Notes: generated from the letters alone by a model not told the origin. 64,000 nt of DNA from Roseibium aggregatum IAM 12614 (GCF_000168975.1 NZ_AAUW01000028.1:1-64000), one strand, 5' to 3'. Numbered from the stretch's first letter, positions 19,093 to 28,650 are shown. Program-made: numbers and translations.

Positions 19093-20889
19093 GTGCGAAC
19101 AATGATGACAAATCCGACCGGTGCCGTTTCGACCAGGGCTCGCAATCCGCTCCGCCAGAAACTGCTTGCGCTGGTCAGTGTACTCGCCCTTCTTCCTGCG
19201 ACGGCTCTTGCTGAAACAAGCACCGAGGTGGAAACCCTTGGCACACCGTCCGATCTGCCATTCACCCTGTCCGGCAGCTATCTGTCGGGACGGCTTGCTG
19301 GTTTTCAGAAAGACTACGCACAGGCTGCTGCATTCTATGAAGAAACCCTGGCGGCCGATCCCAGCAACACCATGCTGCTGGAGCGCACCTTTCTCCTGAA
19401 GCTGGCGAATGGCGACGTCGAACAGGCCGTCGTCTATTCCAAGGAACTGGAAAGCGCCGGCCTGCAGAATTTCCTCGCCCAGCTCACGCTCGGCGCACAG
19501 GAAATGCTGGACGGCCGCTATGACAAAGCCAACGAAGAGTTGGAACGCGGCCGCAACGGCCCGCTCGCCCAGCTTTCCATCGGCATTTCCCGCGCCTGGA
19601 CCCTTTACGGCAGCGGCAAGATCGACGAAGCCGTCGCCTTGATTGACGGGCTTGAAGGACCGGACTGGTTCGAGGTGTTCAAGTCGACCCACAAGGCGCA
19701 TCTGCTGTTTGCCGCGGGCCGCAACAAGGAAGCGCTGGAAGCCGCCGAAAGTGCCTATGCCGTCGACCAGGGCGCCCTGCGCGTGGTGGACGCCTATACC
19801 CGTCTTCTGGCTGCAAACGGACGCCAGAAAGAAGCGCTTGATGTGCTCGATCAATACGACGAGCAGTTCCGCGGTCATCCCAAGCTCGACCAGACCCGCG
19901 AGGCCATCACCAGCGGCGAGATCATCCCGCCGATGGTCACCGACCCGGCCGCGGGCATGGCGGAAATCCTTTATGGCCTTGGCGCGGTGATCGGCCGTGA
20001 CGGCGGTGAAGAACTCTCCACCTCTTATCTTCAACTCGCGCTTTATCTGGATCCCAAGGCCGAATTCGCGGCCATTGCCCTTGGCAGCGTCTTCGAACGT
20101 ATGGAACAGCCGGATCGGGCAATCGAAGCCCTGATGATGGTGCCGGAAGACAGCGTGCTCAAGCGTGAGGCCGAAATTCAGGTCGGCATGAACTACAACG
20201 CCCTGGACATGTTGGACGAAGCCCGCAGCCATCTGGAAGAGCTGATCAAACAGGATCCGTCGGATCTTGAAGCCGTGATTGCGCTTGGCAACATCCTGCG
20301 CGCGCACGAGATCTATGACGAAGCGGAGACGGCCTACACCAAGGGCCTCGACACCATTTCCGACCTGGAAAGCCAGCACTGGCTGCTGCTGTACTTCCGC
20401 GGCATCGCCCGCGAAAGACTGGGGAAATGGGAACTGGCGGAGGCCGATTTCCGCAAGGCGCTTGAACTCAACGAAGATCAGCCGCTTGTACTGAACTATC
20501 TCGGCTATTCCCTGGTCGATCAGGGCCTCAAGCTCGATGAAGCCCTGGGCATGATCCAGAAGGCGGTCGAACTGCGGCCGACGGACGGCTATATCGTCGA
20601 CAGCCTTGGCTGGGTTTATTTCCGCCTCGGACGGTACGAGGAAGCGGTGAAGGAACTGGAGCGGGCTATCGAGCTGCGCCCGGCCGATCCGGTCATAAAC
20701 GATCACCTGGGCGATGCCTATTGGATGGTCGGCCGCCGCAACGAGGCGCGTTTCCAGTGGAACCACGCCCGTGACCTCGGACCGACCGCGGAAGAACTGC
20801 CGAAGATCCTCGAAAAGATTGCAGATGGGCTGCAGGAGGTTCCAGGCACAGACGCTGCCAAAGCCGAAAACGGCAAGAACGGCGGCTAA
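19093..20889 (+). CDS. Exported tetratricopeptide repeat protein
   Basis: This 598-residue protein has an N-terminal signal-like segment ending LLPATALAET near residue 40, followed by TPR-type helical repeats over its full length. Clear repeats include the ARSHLEELIKQDP, AEADFRKALELNEDQP and AVKELERAIELRPADP regions. It is probably a periplasmic or membrane-attached scaffold. The GTG start at 19093 is preferred because AGGGA lies five bases upstream; an ATG at 19102 is the alternative. ispE begins 13 bp after its stop, so the two form an operon, a pairing often seen in Hyphomicrobiales. Confidence 0.9.
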   Translation: MRTMMTNPTGAVSTRARNPLRQKLLALVSVLALLPATALAETSTEVETLGTPSDLPFTLSGSYLSGRLAGFQKDYAQAAAFYEETLAADPSNTMLLERTFLLKLANGDVEQAVVYSKELESAGLQNFLAQLTLGAQEMLDGRYDKANEELERGRNGPLAQLSIGISRAWTLYGSGKIDEAVALIDGLEGPDWFEVFKSTHKAHLLFAAGRNKEALEAAESAYAVDQGALRVVDAYTRLLAANGRQKEALDVLDQYDEQFRGHPKLDQTREAITSGEIIPPMVTDPAAGMAEILYGLGAVIGRDGGEELSTSYLQLALYLDPKAEFAAIALGSVFERMEQPDRAIEALMMVPEDSVLKREAEIQVGMNYNALDMLDEARSHLEELIKQDPSDLEAVIALGNILRAHEIYDEAETAYTKGLDTISDLESQHWLLLYFRGIARERLGKWELAEADFRKALELNEDQPLVLNYLGYSLVDQGLKLDEALGMIQKAVELRPTDGYIVDSLGWVYFRLGRYEEAVKELERAIELRPADPVINDHLGDAYWMVGRRNEARFQWNHARDLGPTAEELPKILEKIADGLQEVPGTDAAKAENGKNGG

Positions 20890-20902
20890 CCGGACAACTG
20901 CC

Positions 20903-21784
20903 ATGGCCCTCGCCTCAAAGTCTTCCTCCCGGGTGGAACTGGCCCGGGCCAAGGTCAATTTGGCACTGCATATCACGGGCCGGCAACCAGACGGCTATCA
21001 CCTGCTGGATTCGCTCGTGGTCTTCCCGCAGATCGGCGACAGGCTTGCCATCGAAGCTGCCGACGAGCTTGATCTGCGCGTTGAAGGCCCGTTCGCACGG
21101 GATCTGACCGGTCCGGTCGAAGACAACCTCATCCTGAAAGCGGTGCGAAGCTTTGCGGAAAAGGCCGGTATCGATGTTCCGAAGGTCCGCCTGACCCTGA
21201 CCAAACGCCTGCCCGTCGCTTCCGGCATCGGCGGCGGCTCTACCGATGCGGCAACAACCTTGCGGCTCCTGGAAGACCTCACCGGAACCTACCTTGCCGA
21301 CGAAGACCTGCACGCTCTGGCGCTGACACTCGGCGCGGATGTTCCGGTTTGCCTGTTCCCGGAACCCCAGATCATGCGCGGCATTGGCGGTGATCTCAGC
21401 ACCGGTCCCGACCTTCCGGCTTGCGGTATCGTTCTTGTGAACCCTCGGGTCGGTGTTTCAACACCGGAAGTCTTCAAGGCCATGGAGCGTCGGGACAATG
21501 CCCCCATGGATCTCATGCCGGAAAAGTTCGAGACGCTCGCCTCCCTGGTCGCTTATCTGGAGACTTGCCGCAACGACCTGCAGGACGCAGCCAAGAGCCT
21601 GTGTCCGGAAATCGGTCAGGTACTGTCCGAACTGGAAGCCGAGCCTCGCATCGACCTTGCAAGGATGTCGGGCTCCGGCGCGACCTGTTTCGGCCTGTGC
21701 GAACTGAAGGACGCCATGGAGATCGAACGCACGTTGCGCTCCGCCCATCCAGACTGGTGGATCGCCTCCGGGCCACTTTCTTGA
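20903..21784 (+). CDS. ispE: 4-diphosphocytidyl-2-C-methyl-D-erythritol kinase
   Basis: This is a 293-residue GHMP-family kinase of the MEP isoprenoid pathway. It has the N-terminal AKVNLALHITGRQPDGYH, the GHMP phosphate-binding loop PVASGIGGGSTDAA and the C-terminal MSGSGATCFGL. The ATG at 20903 gives the standard N-terminus; a longer frame upstream is only a shadow of the TPR gene. It ends before a clear intrinsic terminator. The adjacent convergent polyprenyl synthase uses the products of this pathway. Confidence 0.96.
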   Translation: MALASKSSSRVELARAKVNLALHITGRQPDGYHLLDSLVVFPQIGDRLAIEAADELDLRVEGPFARDLTGPVEDNLILKAVRSFAEKAGIDVPKVRLTLTKRLPVASGIGGGSTDAATTLRLLEDLTGTYLADEDLHALALTLGADVPVCLFPEPQIMRGIGGDLSTGPDLPACGIVLVNPRVGVSTPEVFKAMERRDNAPMDLMPEKFETLASLVAYLETCRNDLQDAAKSLCPEIGQVLSELEAEPRIDLARMSGSGATCFGLCELKDAMEIERTLRSAHPDWWIASGPLS

Positions 21785-21820
21785 AGCCACACTGTTTCAA
21801 CCGGTAAAGGTCAGGAAAAA

Positions 21821-21853
21821 AGCCGCCATTTCGAAAAATGGCGGCTCTTTATT
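21821..21853. terminator. Bidirectional intrinsic terminator between ispE and the polyprenyl synthase
   Basis: AGCCGCCATTT and AAATGGCGGCT form a perfect 11-bp stem with a four-base loop. TTTATTTT follows on the plus side and a run of A (T on the minus strand) precedes it, so it can serve both convergent genes. Confidence 0.9.
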
Positions 21854-21881
21854 TTCACAAGGAAACAAGGGCTTGTAAGCG

Positions 21882-22898
21882 TCAGCTCACACGGGAAATG
21901 CAGAAGGCAACAGCATCGCCCAGGGCGTCGCTATGTGCGCCTGACGGCAGCGTATCCAGAGCCGCAAGGGCTTTGTTGCCATAGTCCTTGGCCCGTTCGA
22001 TCGTTTCGGACAGGGCGTCGTATTTGTTCAAAAGCTCGATGGCCTGTTCCAGATCGCCATCCTGGATTTCCTCGCCTTCCAGGCAACGTCTCCAGAAATC
22101 GCGATCGGCATCCGTTCCACGGGCAACGGCCAGCACCACCGGCAAGGTGATCTTGCCTTCGCGGAAATCGTCACCGACGTCCTTGCCGAGGTCCGCCGAG
22201 GACCCGCCATAATCAAGCGCATCATCAACGAGCTGGAACGCGTAGCCGAGTTCCATACCATAGGTTCTCGCGGCACGCTTCATTTCGGCCGACTGTCCGG
22301 CAATCACCGGGCCGACTTCAGCGGCGGCAGCAAACAGGGCCGCTGTCTTTGCCTCGATCACCCGCAGATAGTCTGCTTCGGTGGTGGCGATATTTTTGGC
22401 AGCGCCAAGCTGCAGCACTTCGCCTTCCGCAATGACGGCGGACGCCGTGGACAGAATGCGCAACGCTTCCAGCGAACCGACATCGACCATCATCTTGAAG
22501 GCCTGACCAAGCAGATAATCGCCCACAAGCACGCTGGCCTGGTTGCCCCAGAGCTTGCGCGCGGCAAGCTTGCCCCGGCGCATATCGCTCTCGTCGACAA
22601 CATCGTCATGCAGCAGCGTGGCGGTGTGCATGAATTCCACACTGGCGGCCAGCGTTACATGGCCATCGCCCTGGTAGCCGAACATGTCCGCGCAGGCGAG
22701 CGTCAGCATGGGCCGGAGCCTCTTGCCGCCGGAGGAGATCAGGTGCTTGGCGATTTCGGGGATCAATTCAACATTCGATCCTGCCTTCGACAGGATCAGC
22801 TCGTTGACCTCGCCCATGCCGCCGGACACCAGATCGACGAGCGGCTGAATGCTCGGACGGCGCGGCAGATCGTCTGTATATGTTGCAACAACGGCCAC
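21882..22898 (-). CDS. Polyprenyl (probably octaprenyl/decaprenyl) diphosphate synthase
   Basis: This 338-residue trans-prenyltransferase makes the ubiquinone side chain. The first Asp-rich motif is LLHDDVVDESD and the second is QLVDDALDYGG, with GGKRLRPML upstream, as in IspB-type enzymes. The start is assigned to GTG at 22898, which follows AGGGAG nine bases upstream and gives the usual N-terminus; the frame is open far upstream to 23153 but that part is not protein-like. Chain length of the product cannot be read from the sequence. Confidence 0.93.
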   Translation of the reverse strand: MAVVATYTDDLPRRPSIQPLVDLVSGGMGEVNELILSKAGSNVELIPEIAKHLISSGGKRLRPMLTLACADMFGYQGDGHVTLAASVEFMHTATLLHDDVVDESDMRRGKLAARKLWGNQASVLVGDYLLGQAFKMMVDVGSLEALRILSTASAVIAEGEVLQLGAAKNIATTEADYLRVIEAKTAALFAAAAEVGPVIAGQSAEMKRAARTYGMELGYAFQLVDDALDYGGSSADLGKDVGDDFREGKITLPVVLAVARGTDADRDFWRRCLEGEEIQDGDLEQAIELLNKYDALSETIERAKDYGNKALAALDTLPSGAHSDALGDAVAFCISRVS

Positions 22899-23072
22899 TA
22901 ATGGCACTCCCTGAATATTTGTGCGGACAATATGGTGCGAACGCCTCCGGGGCAAGCCGCCAATCCATTGACAAACTGTTGAAATGCCGCAATCAGCAGG
23001 TTTTGCTGTAAACCGTTCGGGCAGGACACTTCGTCCAGCCGCTGGACATGGACCGCTAACGCCGGGAATCTT

Positions 23073-23309
23073 ATGGAAGAACTTGTCAGAACCAACGATC
23101 CCGTCCTGATTTCGTTTCTGGAATCGATTCTCGAAGAAGCCGGCATCAAACATTTTGTCGCAGACGGCAACATGAGCATTCTCGAAGGCTCTCTGGCCAT
23201 GATCCCGCGCCGCATCCTGGTCGATTCAGACCAGATCCAGGTCGCGCGCAAGCTGGTACGGGACGCCGGTCTGGAACATGAGCTGCGCCCGGAAAGCGGC
23301 CAGACCTGA
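23073..23309 (+). CDS. DUF2007 domain small protein
   Basis: This 78-residue protein (start MEELVRTND) matches the DUF2007/putative signal-transducing protein family, with LVRTNDPVLISFLESILEEAG and a basic RRILVDSDQ strand. Its function is unknown. It is divergent from the polyprenyl synthase and its stop is one base before the start of the TrmN-like methyltransferase, so the two are co-translated. Confidence 0.88.
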   Translation: MEELVRTNDPVLISFLESILEEAGIKHFVADGNMSILEGSLAMIPRRILVDSDQIQVARKLVRDAGLEHELRPESGQT

Positions 23310-23310
23310 C

Positions 23311-24120
23311 ATGAACGCCCCAACGGACAGCGCCGGCAGCCCCTCTCAGGAAACGACCCATGACGCCTTTCTCGGCGGCAAGGTCTATGTGCATCAGCCC
23401 AAACGCGGCCGCCACCGGGCGGGTCTCGACGCGGTCTATCTGGCAGCAGCCCTGCCGGATGGCACCAGGGGACATGTCGTCGACCTTGGTGCAGGCGTCG
23501 GCACAGCCGGGTTTTGCGCCGCAGCGCGCTTGCCGGAGATTAAAGTAACGCTGGTCGACATCGACGAGACCGTGCTCGCCCTCGCCCGCCGTGGGCTGGA
23601 AGACCCTGCCAACCGGGCCTTTTCGGACCGCGTCTCTCTTCTGGAGGCCGACATTACGGCCAAGGGAAGCGTGCGCCACGCTGCCGGTCTCACGCCTGCG
23701 CTCGCAGACCACGCCATCATGAACCCGCCTTACTACGAGGCGGACCGCTTCCGGGCATCGCCCAATTCGGCCCGCGCAGGCGCGCATATGCTGGACGACC
23801 GGGGACTGGAGCCCTGGGCGAAAACCGCAACGGATATTGTCAAGGAAGGTGGCAGCCTGACCGTGATCTTCCGGGCCGACGGGCTGCAGGAGCTGTTGAG
23901 CGTTCTCAAGGGCCGGTTCGGCGCAATTGAAGTCATTCCGCTGCGTCCGAGGCCGGAAGCGGCGGCAACACGCGTTCTGCTGCGCGCCATCCGCGCGAGC
24001 AAGGCCCCCTTGCGGCTGATGCCGGGGTTCGTTTTGCATGAGGGGGACGGATCCGATTTCACCCCTCAGTCAAAAGCTGTCATGCGTGATGGCGAAGGAC
24101 TTGGTCTCAGCGCGCGCTGA
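23311..24120 (+). CDS. TrmN6-like N6-adenine methyltransferase
   Basis: This 269-residue class I methyltransferase has the SAM motif VVDLGAGVGTAGF and the catalytic NPPYY motif typical of N6-adenine or N5-glutamine methyltransferases. The preceding RGRHRAGLDAVYLAAAL matches the TrmN6/YfiC group that modifies A37 of tRNA1(Val). The substrate is inferred from the family. It is co-transcribed with the DUF2007 gene. Confidence 0.88.
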   Translation: MNAPTDSAGSPSQETTHDAFLGGKVYVHQPKRGRHRAGLDAVYLAAALPDGTRGHVVDLGAGVGTAGFCAAARLPEIKVTLVDIDETVLALARRGLEDPANRAFSDRVSLLEADITAKGSVRHAAGLTPALADHAIMNPPYYEADRFRASPNSARAGAHMLDDRGLEPWAKTATDIVKEGGSLTVIFRADGLQELLSVLKGRFGAIEVIPLRPRPEAAATRVLLRAIRASKAPLRLMPGFVLHEGDGSDFTPQSKAVMRDGEGLGLSAR

Positions 24121-24137
24121 TCCCTTCACCACCGCAC

Positions 24138-24410
24138 TCAGTGCACCACGATCTCCCCGTCCGCATAGCGGAAATCCACCGGCGAGATCAGGGTCTGATG
24201 TGCAACGCGCACGGAGTGGATGCGGCCTTCTATTTCCCGTTCCCAGAACACCAGAAACCGGGTCAGTTCGGGAAATTTGGGGGCCAGATCTTCCGTTTGC
24301 CACAAGAAGCTTTGCAGCAACTTGGGATGATCGGGCAGACGGTAGAGGATTTCCGCCGTCATCAGTCCATAGCCAAGCAGGCGCTTTTCAAAGTCAGAGC
24401 TGGTTTTCAT
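24138..24410 (-). CDS. Usg family protein
   Basis: This is a 90-residue protein of the alphaproteobacterial Usg family (named from its position near trp genes in Caulobacter). Recognisable parts are LLGYGLMTAEILYRLPDHP and the C-terminal RVAHQTLISPVDFRYAD. The function is not established. The ATG at 24410 gives the conserved N-terminus. It converges with the TrmN-like gene and leaves only 17 bp between them. Confidence 0.9.
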   Translation of the reverse strand: MKTSSDFEKRLLGYGLMTAEILYRLPDHPKLLQSFLWQTEDLAPKFPELTRFLVFWEREIEGRIHSVRVAHQTLISPVDFRYADGEIVVH

Positions 24411-24557
24411 GCCAATCCTTTCTTCTGTGCAAAGAAAGATTGTCACGGAAATCAGGTTAACCAAACCCAACTTTTGGATATTTACTGTTTAAAAACAGAA
24501 CTTTAGCAGCACTCACGCGAGCCTGCTAACAACAGGTTCGGCACGCTGCAATTCCGG

Positions 24558-24905
24558 TCATTTCTTCTGGATGGAGGTCAGATACCCCAGAAAGGCGTCA
24601 ATGTCATCCGGTTCGAAGGCAATTTCCGGCATGTTGTCATGCGCTGTGACGATGCCTTCTGCCAAAGGTTCTTCAAGACTTTCCAGCGGATAACGGCTGG
24701 CAAGGTCGCGAAAGGCGGGTGCGCCGGCCTGTGCACTCTGGTCGTCCTTGCCGACCGCGTGGCACATCGCACAATGGATCTCGGCCAGTTCCCGGCCGGT
24801 TGCAACGCTTACCGGATCAGTCGGATAAGCTCCGTCAGATGCCAGAACCGACGATGTTGCGAACAGGACAACGGCGAGACCCAAAAACGGCTTGCAGCGC
24901 GACAC
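24558..24905 (-). CDS. Small periplasmic cytochrome c
   Basis: This 115-residue protein starts with a signal peptide (cleavage near SSVLA at 22). It has one haem-binding motif CAMCH (C45, C48, H49) and a probable axial methionine M92 in DNMPEIAF. It would carry electrons in the periplasm. The GTG start at 24905 follows GGGAGGGAAG and places the signal peptide correctly. It is divergent from the moxR gene across 163 bp. Confidence 0.88.
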   Translation of the reverse strand: MSRCKPFLGLAVVLFATSSVLASDGAYPTDPVSVATGRELAEIHCAMCHAVGKDDQSAQAGAPAFRDLASRYPLESLEEPLAEGIVTAHDNMPEIAFEPDDIDAFLGYLTSIQKK

Positions 24906-25068
24906 TCTTCTTCCCTCCCTTGAATCAGTTTCGCTTTTATAGAAGGTTCGGAAACAGAAACCCATTAGGGGGAACACGGTGACCGGGGATAATCTGCCTC
25001 CAGAACCAATGTTCTTCACCCCTGTCTCCCTATATAACCGGGGTAATCACCCGTTCACCGGAGGAAAC

Positions 25069-26001
25069 ATGAAACAGCTGCCGGCTTCCATTGACGAAAC
25101 TCTCGCCTTGATGGATCAGGCGGGCTATGTGGCCGACCGGTCGCTTGCCACCGTTCTGCATCTGGCCCTGAAGATGAAACGCCCGCTGTTTCTGGAAGGC
25201 GAAGCCGGTGTCGGCAAGACGGAAATAGCCAAGGTCCTTTCCGCCACTCTCGGTCGCGACCTGATCCGTCTGCAATGCTACGAAGGCCTTGATGTCGCCT
25301 CTGCCGTCTATGAATGGAACTATCCTGCGCAGATGGTGGAAATCCGTGTCGCGGAAGCGGCCGGCGACACCGAACATTCCGAGCTTTCCAAGTCGATCTT
25401 CGACGAGCGCTTCCTGATCAAGCGTCCCGTGCTGCAGGCACTGGAACCCTCCTTGTCCGGTGCGCCAGTGTTCCTTATCGACGAACTCGACCGGGCGGAT
25501 GAAGCCTTCGAGGCCTTCCTTCTGGAAGTTCTGGCGGACAACCAGGTAACCATTCCCGAGCTCGGCACCATCAAGGCGGCCGAACCGCCCATCGTCATCA
25601 TCACGACCAACCGCACGCGGGAAATCCACGACGCCCTGAAGCGGCGCTGTCTCTACCACTGGGTCGACTACCCCGATGCCGAGCGCGAACTGGAGATTGT
25701 CCGCCGCAAGGTTCCCGGCGCCGCCCAGCGCCTTGCCAGCGAAGTGGTGGCCTTCGTGCAGAAACTGCGGGCTGACGAGGATCTCTTCAAGCAGCCGGGT
25801 GTCGCCGAAACGCTGGACTGGGCGACAGCCCTTTCCGAACTCAACGAAATGGCGCTAGATCCGGACATGGCATCCGACACGCTTGGTGTCCTGCTGAAAT
25901 ACCAGGACGACATCGAACGTGTCCGCGGCTCGAAAGTGCGTCAGATGATCGATGAGATCCGCAAGGACGCCCCGCACCAGCAATCCATGCCGGCGGTTTG
26001 A
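25069..26001 (+). CDS. MoxR-type AAA+ ATPase
   Basis: This 310-residue AAA+ protein has Walker A GEAGVGKT at 44-51, Walker B VFLIDELDRADEAFEAFLLEVL, and a sensor 1 asparagine in ITTNRTREIHDALKRRC. MoxR proteins act as chaperones for insertion or activation of complexes together with a VWA partner. GGAGG at 25060-25064 sets the ATG at 25069. A VWA gene follows after 50 bp on the same strand, the standard RavA/ViaA- or CoxD/CoxE-like pairing. Confidence 0.93.
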   Translation: MKQLPASIDETLALMDQAGYVADRSLATVLHLALKMKRPLFLEGEAGVGKTEIAKVLSATLGRDLIRLQCYEGLDVASAVYEWNYPAQMVEIRVAEAAGDTEHSELSKSIFDERFLIKRPVLQALEPSLSGAPVFLIDELDRADEAFEAFLLEVLADNQVTIPELGTIKAAEPPIVIITTNRTREIHDALKRRCLYHWVDYPDAERELEIVRRKVPGAAQRLASEVVAFVQKLRADEDLFKQPGVAETLDWATALSELNEMALDPDMASDTLGVLLKYQDDIERVRGSKVRQMIDEIRKDAPHQQSMPAV

Positions 26002-26051
26002 AACGGTGACACACATGCAAGGGTTCCATCGCACGCTGACGGGAGGTCGCT

Positions 26052-27266
26052 ATGCCAACCTCTCCTGAGCTGCGGTCACGGATCACGGACAACATCGTCT
26101 ATTTCGCGCGAACACTGCGCAAGGCAGGTGTTCCCGTCGGCCCCGCCTCCGTTGTTGATGCGGTGGCGGCCGTGGAAGTCTCCGGTATCGAAAGCCGGGA
26201 AGATCTCTACTGGACACTGCATGCCGTATTCGTGCGCAAGCGCGAACAGAAGGTCCTGTTCGACGAGGCTTTCCGGATCTACTGGCAAAGCCGCGGCCTG
26301 ATTGAAAAGATGCTGGCGATCCTGTCTCCGGTCGCGCCGCCGAGGGGAGCTCCTGAAAAACCCAAGGCCGGGCAGACGCGCGTTTCCCAGGCGTTTCAGG
26401 CAGCGCAGGAACGGGTTACCGAGGAAACCGTACCGCAGATCGAGATCGATGCAAAGTTCACGGTTTCCGGCAAGGAATTGCTGCAGTCCAAGGACTTTGC
26501 GCAGATGACCTCGGATGAAATTACCGAAGCCAAGCGAGCGCTTCGGGCCATGACGATGCCGATGGACAAGATCCGGCTTCGCCGCCTGAAGCCGGCCGCC
26601 AGAGGCAAGGTCGATCCGCGCCGCACCTTGCGCGCCTCCATGCGAGCGGGGGGTGACATCATCGACCTGAAATTCCGCAAGCCGGCGGAAAAACGCCCGC
26701 CTCTTGTCGCCCTTTGCGATATTTCCGGATCGATGAGCCAATACTCCCGGCTGTTGCTGCATTTTCTCCACGGCCTGACGGTGGAGCGGCGCGACGTGCA
26801 CACATTCCTGTTTGGCACACGCCTGACGAACGTCACAAGGCAACTGCGCATGAAGGATCCTGACGAGGCCCTGGAAGCCTGCTCGTCGGGCGTGGAAGAC
26901 TGGTCGGGCGGTACGCGCATCGCCTCTGCGCTGCACGATTTCAACCGGCATTGGTCGCGCCGCGTTCTGACCGGTCAACCGACCGTGCTTCTGATAACCG
27001 ATGGATTGGAGCGGGATACCGACGAGGACCTGGAACGCGAGATCGACCGCCTGCACCGCTCCTGCCGCCGCCTCATCTGGCTCAATCCCCTGCTCCGTTT
27101 CGAAGGTTTCGAGGCAAAGGCGAAGGGTATCCGCGCCATGCTGCCGAATGTGGATGAATTCAGAGCGGTTCATTCGCTCGACGCGGTCGCCGACCTTGTC
27201 GCCGCCTTGTCCGGATCCGGTGGCCGCGACAGCAGCGCCAATCCGAGGCGTTGGCTGAAATCGTGA
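26052..27266 (+). CDS. VWA domain protein, CoxE family
   Basis: This 404-residue protein ends in a von Willebrand A domain whose MIDAS motif is DISGSMS (D223, S225, S227), with TRLTN and the distal LITDGLERD acidic residues. The N-terminal half is the helical CoxE-like part (PPLVALCDISGS preceded by RASMRAGGD). It should work with the upstream MoxR ATPase. No CO dehydrogenase genes are near, so the client is unknown. Confidence 0.92.
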   Translation: MPTSPELRSRITDNIVYFARTLRKAGVPVGPASVVDAVAAVEVSGIESREDLYWTLHAVFVRKREQKVLFDEAFRIYWQSRGLIEKMLAILSPVAPPRGAPEKPKAGQTRVSQAFQAAQERVTEETVPQIEIDAKFTVSGKELLQSKDFAQMTSDEITEAKRALRAMTMPMDKIRLRRLKPAARGKVDPRRTLRASMRAGGDIIDLKFRKPAEKRPPLVALCDISGSMSQYSRLLLHFLHGLTVERRDVHTFLFGTRLTNVTRQLRMKDPDEALEACSSGVEDWSGGTRIASALHDFNRHWSRRVLTGQPTVLLITDGLERDTDEDLEREIDRLHRSCRRLIWLNPLLRFEGFEAKAKGIRAMLPNVDEFRAVHSLDAVADLVAALSGSGGRDSSANPRRWLKS

Positions 27267-27342
27267 GACCTACGACACAGTACCGCTCGAGCGGAAACCA
27301 TCGCGCGATCTGTTCCATTGGATAAAGCGGCCAGAAAGGAAA

Positions 27343-27382
27343 CCCCGCCAGCATCGTGTTGGGGCACTTGATGCTGGCGGGG
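27343..27382 (+). terminator. Strong hairpin after the VWA gene, possible terminator
   Basis: CCCCGCCAGCATC and GATGCTGGCGGGG are perfect 13-bp arms around a 14-base loop, 77 bp after the VWA stop. There is no T-tract, so it may act as an mRNA 3' stabiliser or a factor-dependent stop. Confidence 0.5.
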
Positions 27383-27774
27383 TCTCGAGAGAGGTCGTTT
27401 GCAGGCCTCGGATCGATCATATATTCAATTTTTTGAAACTAAATGCGTCATGCTGTCCCTGCGGAACGGTGCACCTATGCTCATGACCGGATTATCGGGC
27501 GAAATTCTCTGATCTTTTAACGCAATCTTCCTCGCACCAGGTGATGGAGCCACACGCACAGGCGGATCGCAGGTACGGCGATCTTGCCGTTTCTCACCCC
27601 TGGCACGACGGCCAAAGACGTCAGCAGGTCAAGCAGGCCCGCGCGTGATTGATCCCTTGCAGCAGCAAACAACTCAGAGTTTTCTTGTCATTTTCGCCCT
27701 CTCGAAAATGTGACAAAACTACGCTACCCTCTCGGCACCGGACAAAGACCAAACCTTGAAACCGGTGCTGCTGT
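27383..27774. other. Intergenic region with an imperfect inverted repeat upstream of the multi-TM gene
   Basis: No gene is seen in this 392-bp stretch. TTGTCATTTTC (27685-27695) and GAAAATGTGACAA (27704-27716) are inverted with a 2-base bulge, 60 bp before the next start codon. This is a plausible operator or promoter overlap, but no partner regulator is evident. Confidence 0.4.
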
Positions 27775-28650
27775 ATGACTGGGAACAATCATCTGGATCT
27801 CGATAAAACAGTCTACCATCAGGTGATTGGCTGTTCGCTCGTGCTCGTCATGCTGTTCGGTCTCGGCCACAATATCTATCTGTCTGCCGGAGATCCGTTT
27901 TCCGGCCGGACGCCGTCGACCCATCCGGCCACGGCGCTTGGATTTCTGATCCTGGCGGGCGCTATTTTCTTCCGGCCGCAGTGGGACAACTCCATCTGGC
28001 TCAAGAACATCCTGTGCTGGTTAATGGTTCTGCTGTCGGGCCTGCGCATCGCCGAAGCCTTGTTCCCGGATCAAATCACGGTTTACACGGACAGTTGGCT
28101 CCCCCAGTCCCTGGAAGCGGTAGGCATGTACGGCCGTTTTTCCATTGAAACCGCACTCTTTCTTGTCTGCTGCTTCGGTTTCGAGCTCTCCCAGGAACGG
28201 CATACATTTGTCAGACTGCTACTCGTGTCCGTCTGCCTCGCGGTCCTGTCCCTCGGCTTTGCCGAGACTGTCTACTCGCTCTTCCTTTGGGGCAACGAAC
28301 TGTCGATGATCACCCAGATCGGCATGGGTCTGGTCTCGCTGGACCTCCTGGTCCGGATGCGCAATCAGCAGCCGTTCAAAAGCGTGCTGCAGCCAGGCCG
28401 GTCGAACTTCTACCTTCAGTTCACAGCGCTTGCGCTCTACCTGCTGCCCATGATCATAGGCACAGTCGCGCTGCACAAATTGCAGGTCTCCCCCTCCGAA
28501 AAAGCTCCGTTCGAACTTTTCTTCGCAGGCACAAGCTGTGTACTGCTTGCGATTGTTCTTCTGCTGGGAACTTATCTGGACCGGAAAAAGCCACCGGAAA
28601 ATGCCTGGTCATCAAGCACATCCGGATCTGGTCGCAACAAGGACGACTGA
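27775..28650 (+). CDS. Multi-TM membrane protein of unknown function
   Basis: I do not recognise this 291-residue protein. It has about seven or eight hydrophobic segments: roughly 17-36, 49-66, 77-94, 121-140, 144-164, 168-187, 215-238 and 250-272. The last 20 residues are a Ser/Gly-rich polar tail. The loop after TM1 includes SAGDPFSGR. The ATG is preceded by CTGTATGACT with no strong ribosome binding site. It stands alone between intergenic regions and converges on the L,D-transpeptidase. Confidence 0.7.
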   Translation: MTGNNHLDLDKTVYHQVIGCSLVLVMLFGLGHNIYLSAGDPFSGRTPSTHPATALGFLILAGAIFFRPQWDNSIWLKNILCWLMVLLSGLRIAEALFPDQITVYTDSWLPQSLEAVGMYGRFSIETALFLVCCFGFELSQERHTFVRLLLVSVCLAVLSLGFAETVYSLFLWGNELSMITQIGMGLVSLDLLVRMRNQQPFKSVLQPGRSNFYLQFTALALYLLPMIIGTVALHKLQVSPSEKAPFELFFAGTSCVLLAIVLLLGTYLDRKKPPENAWSSSTSGSGRNKDD

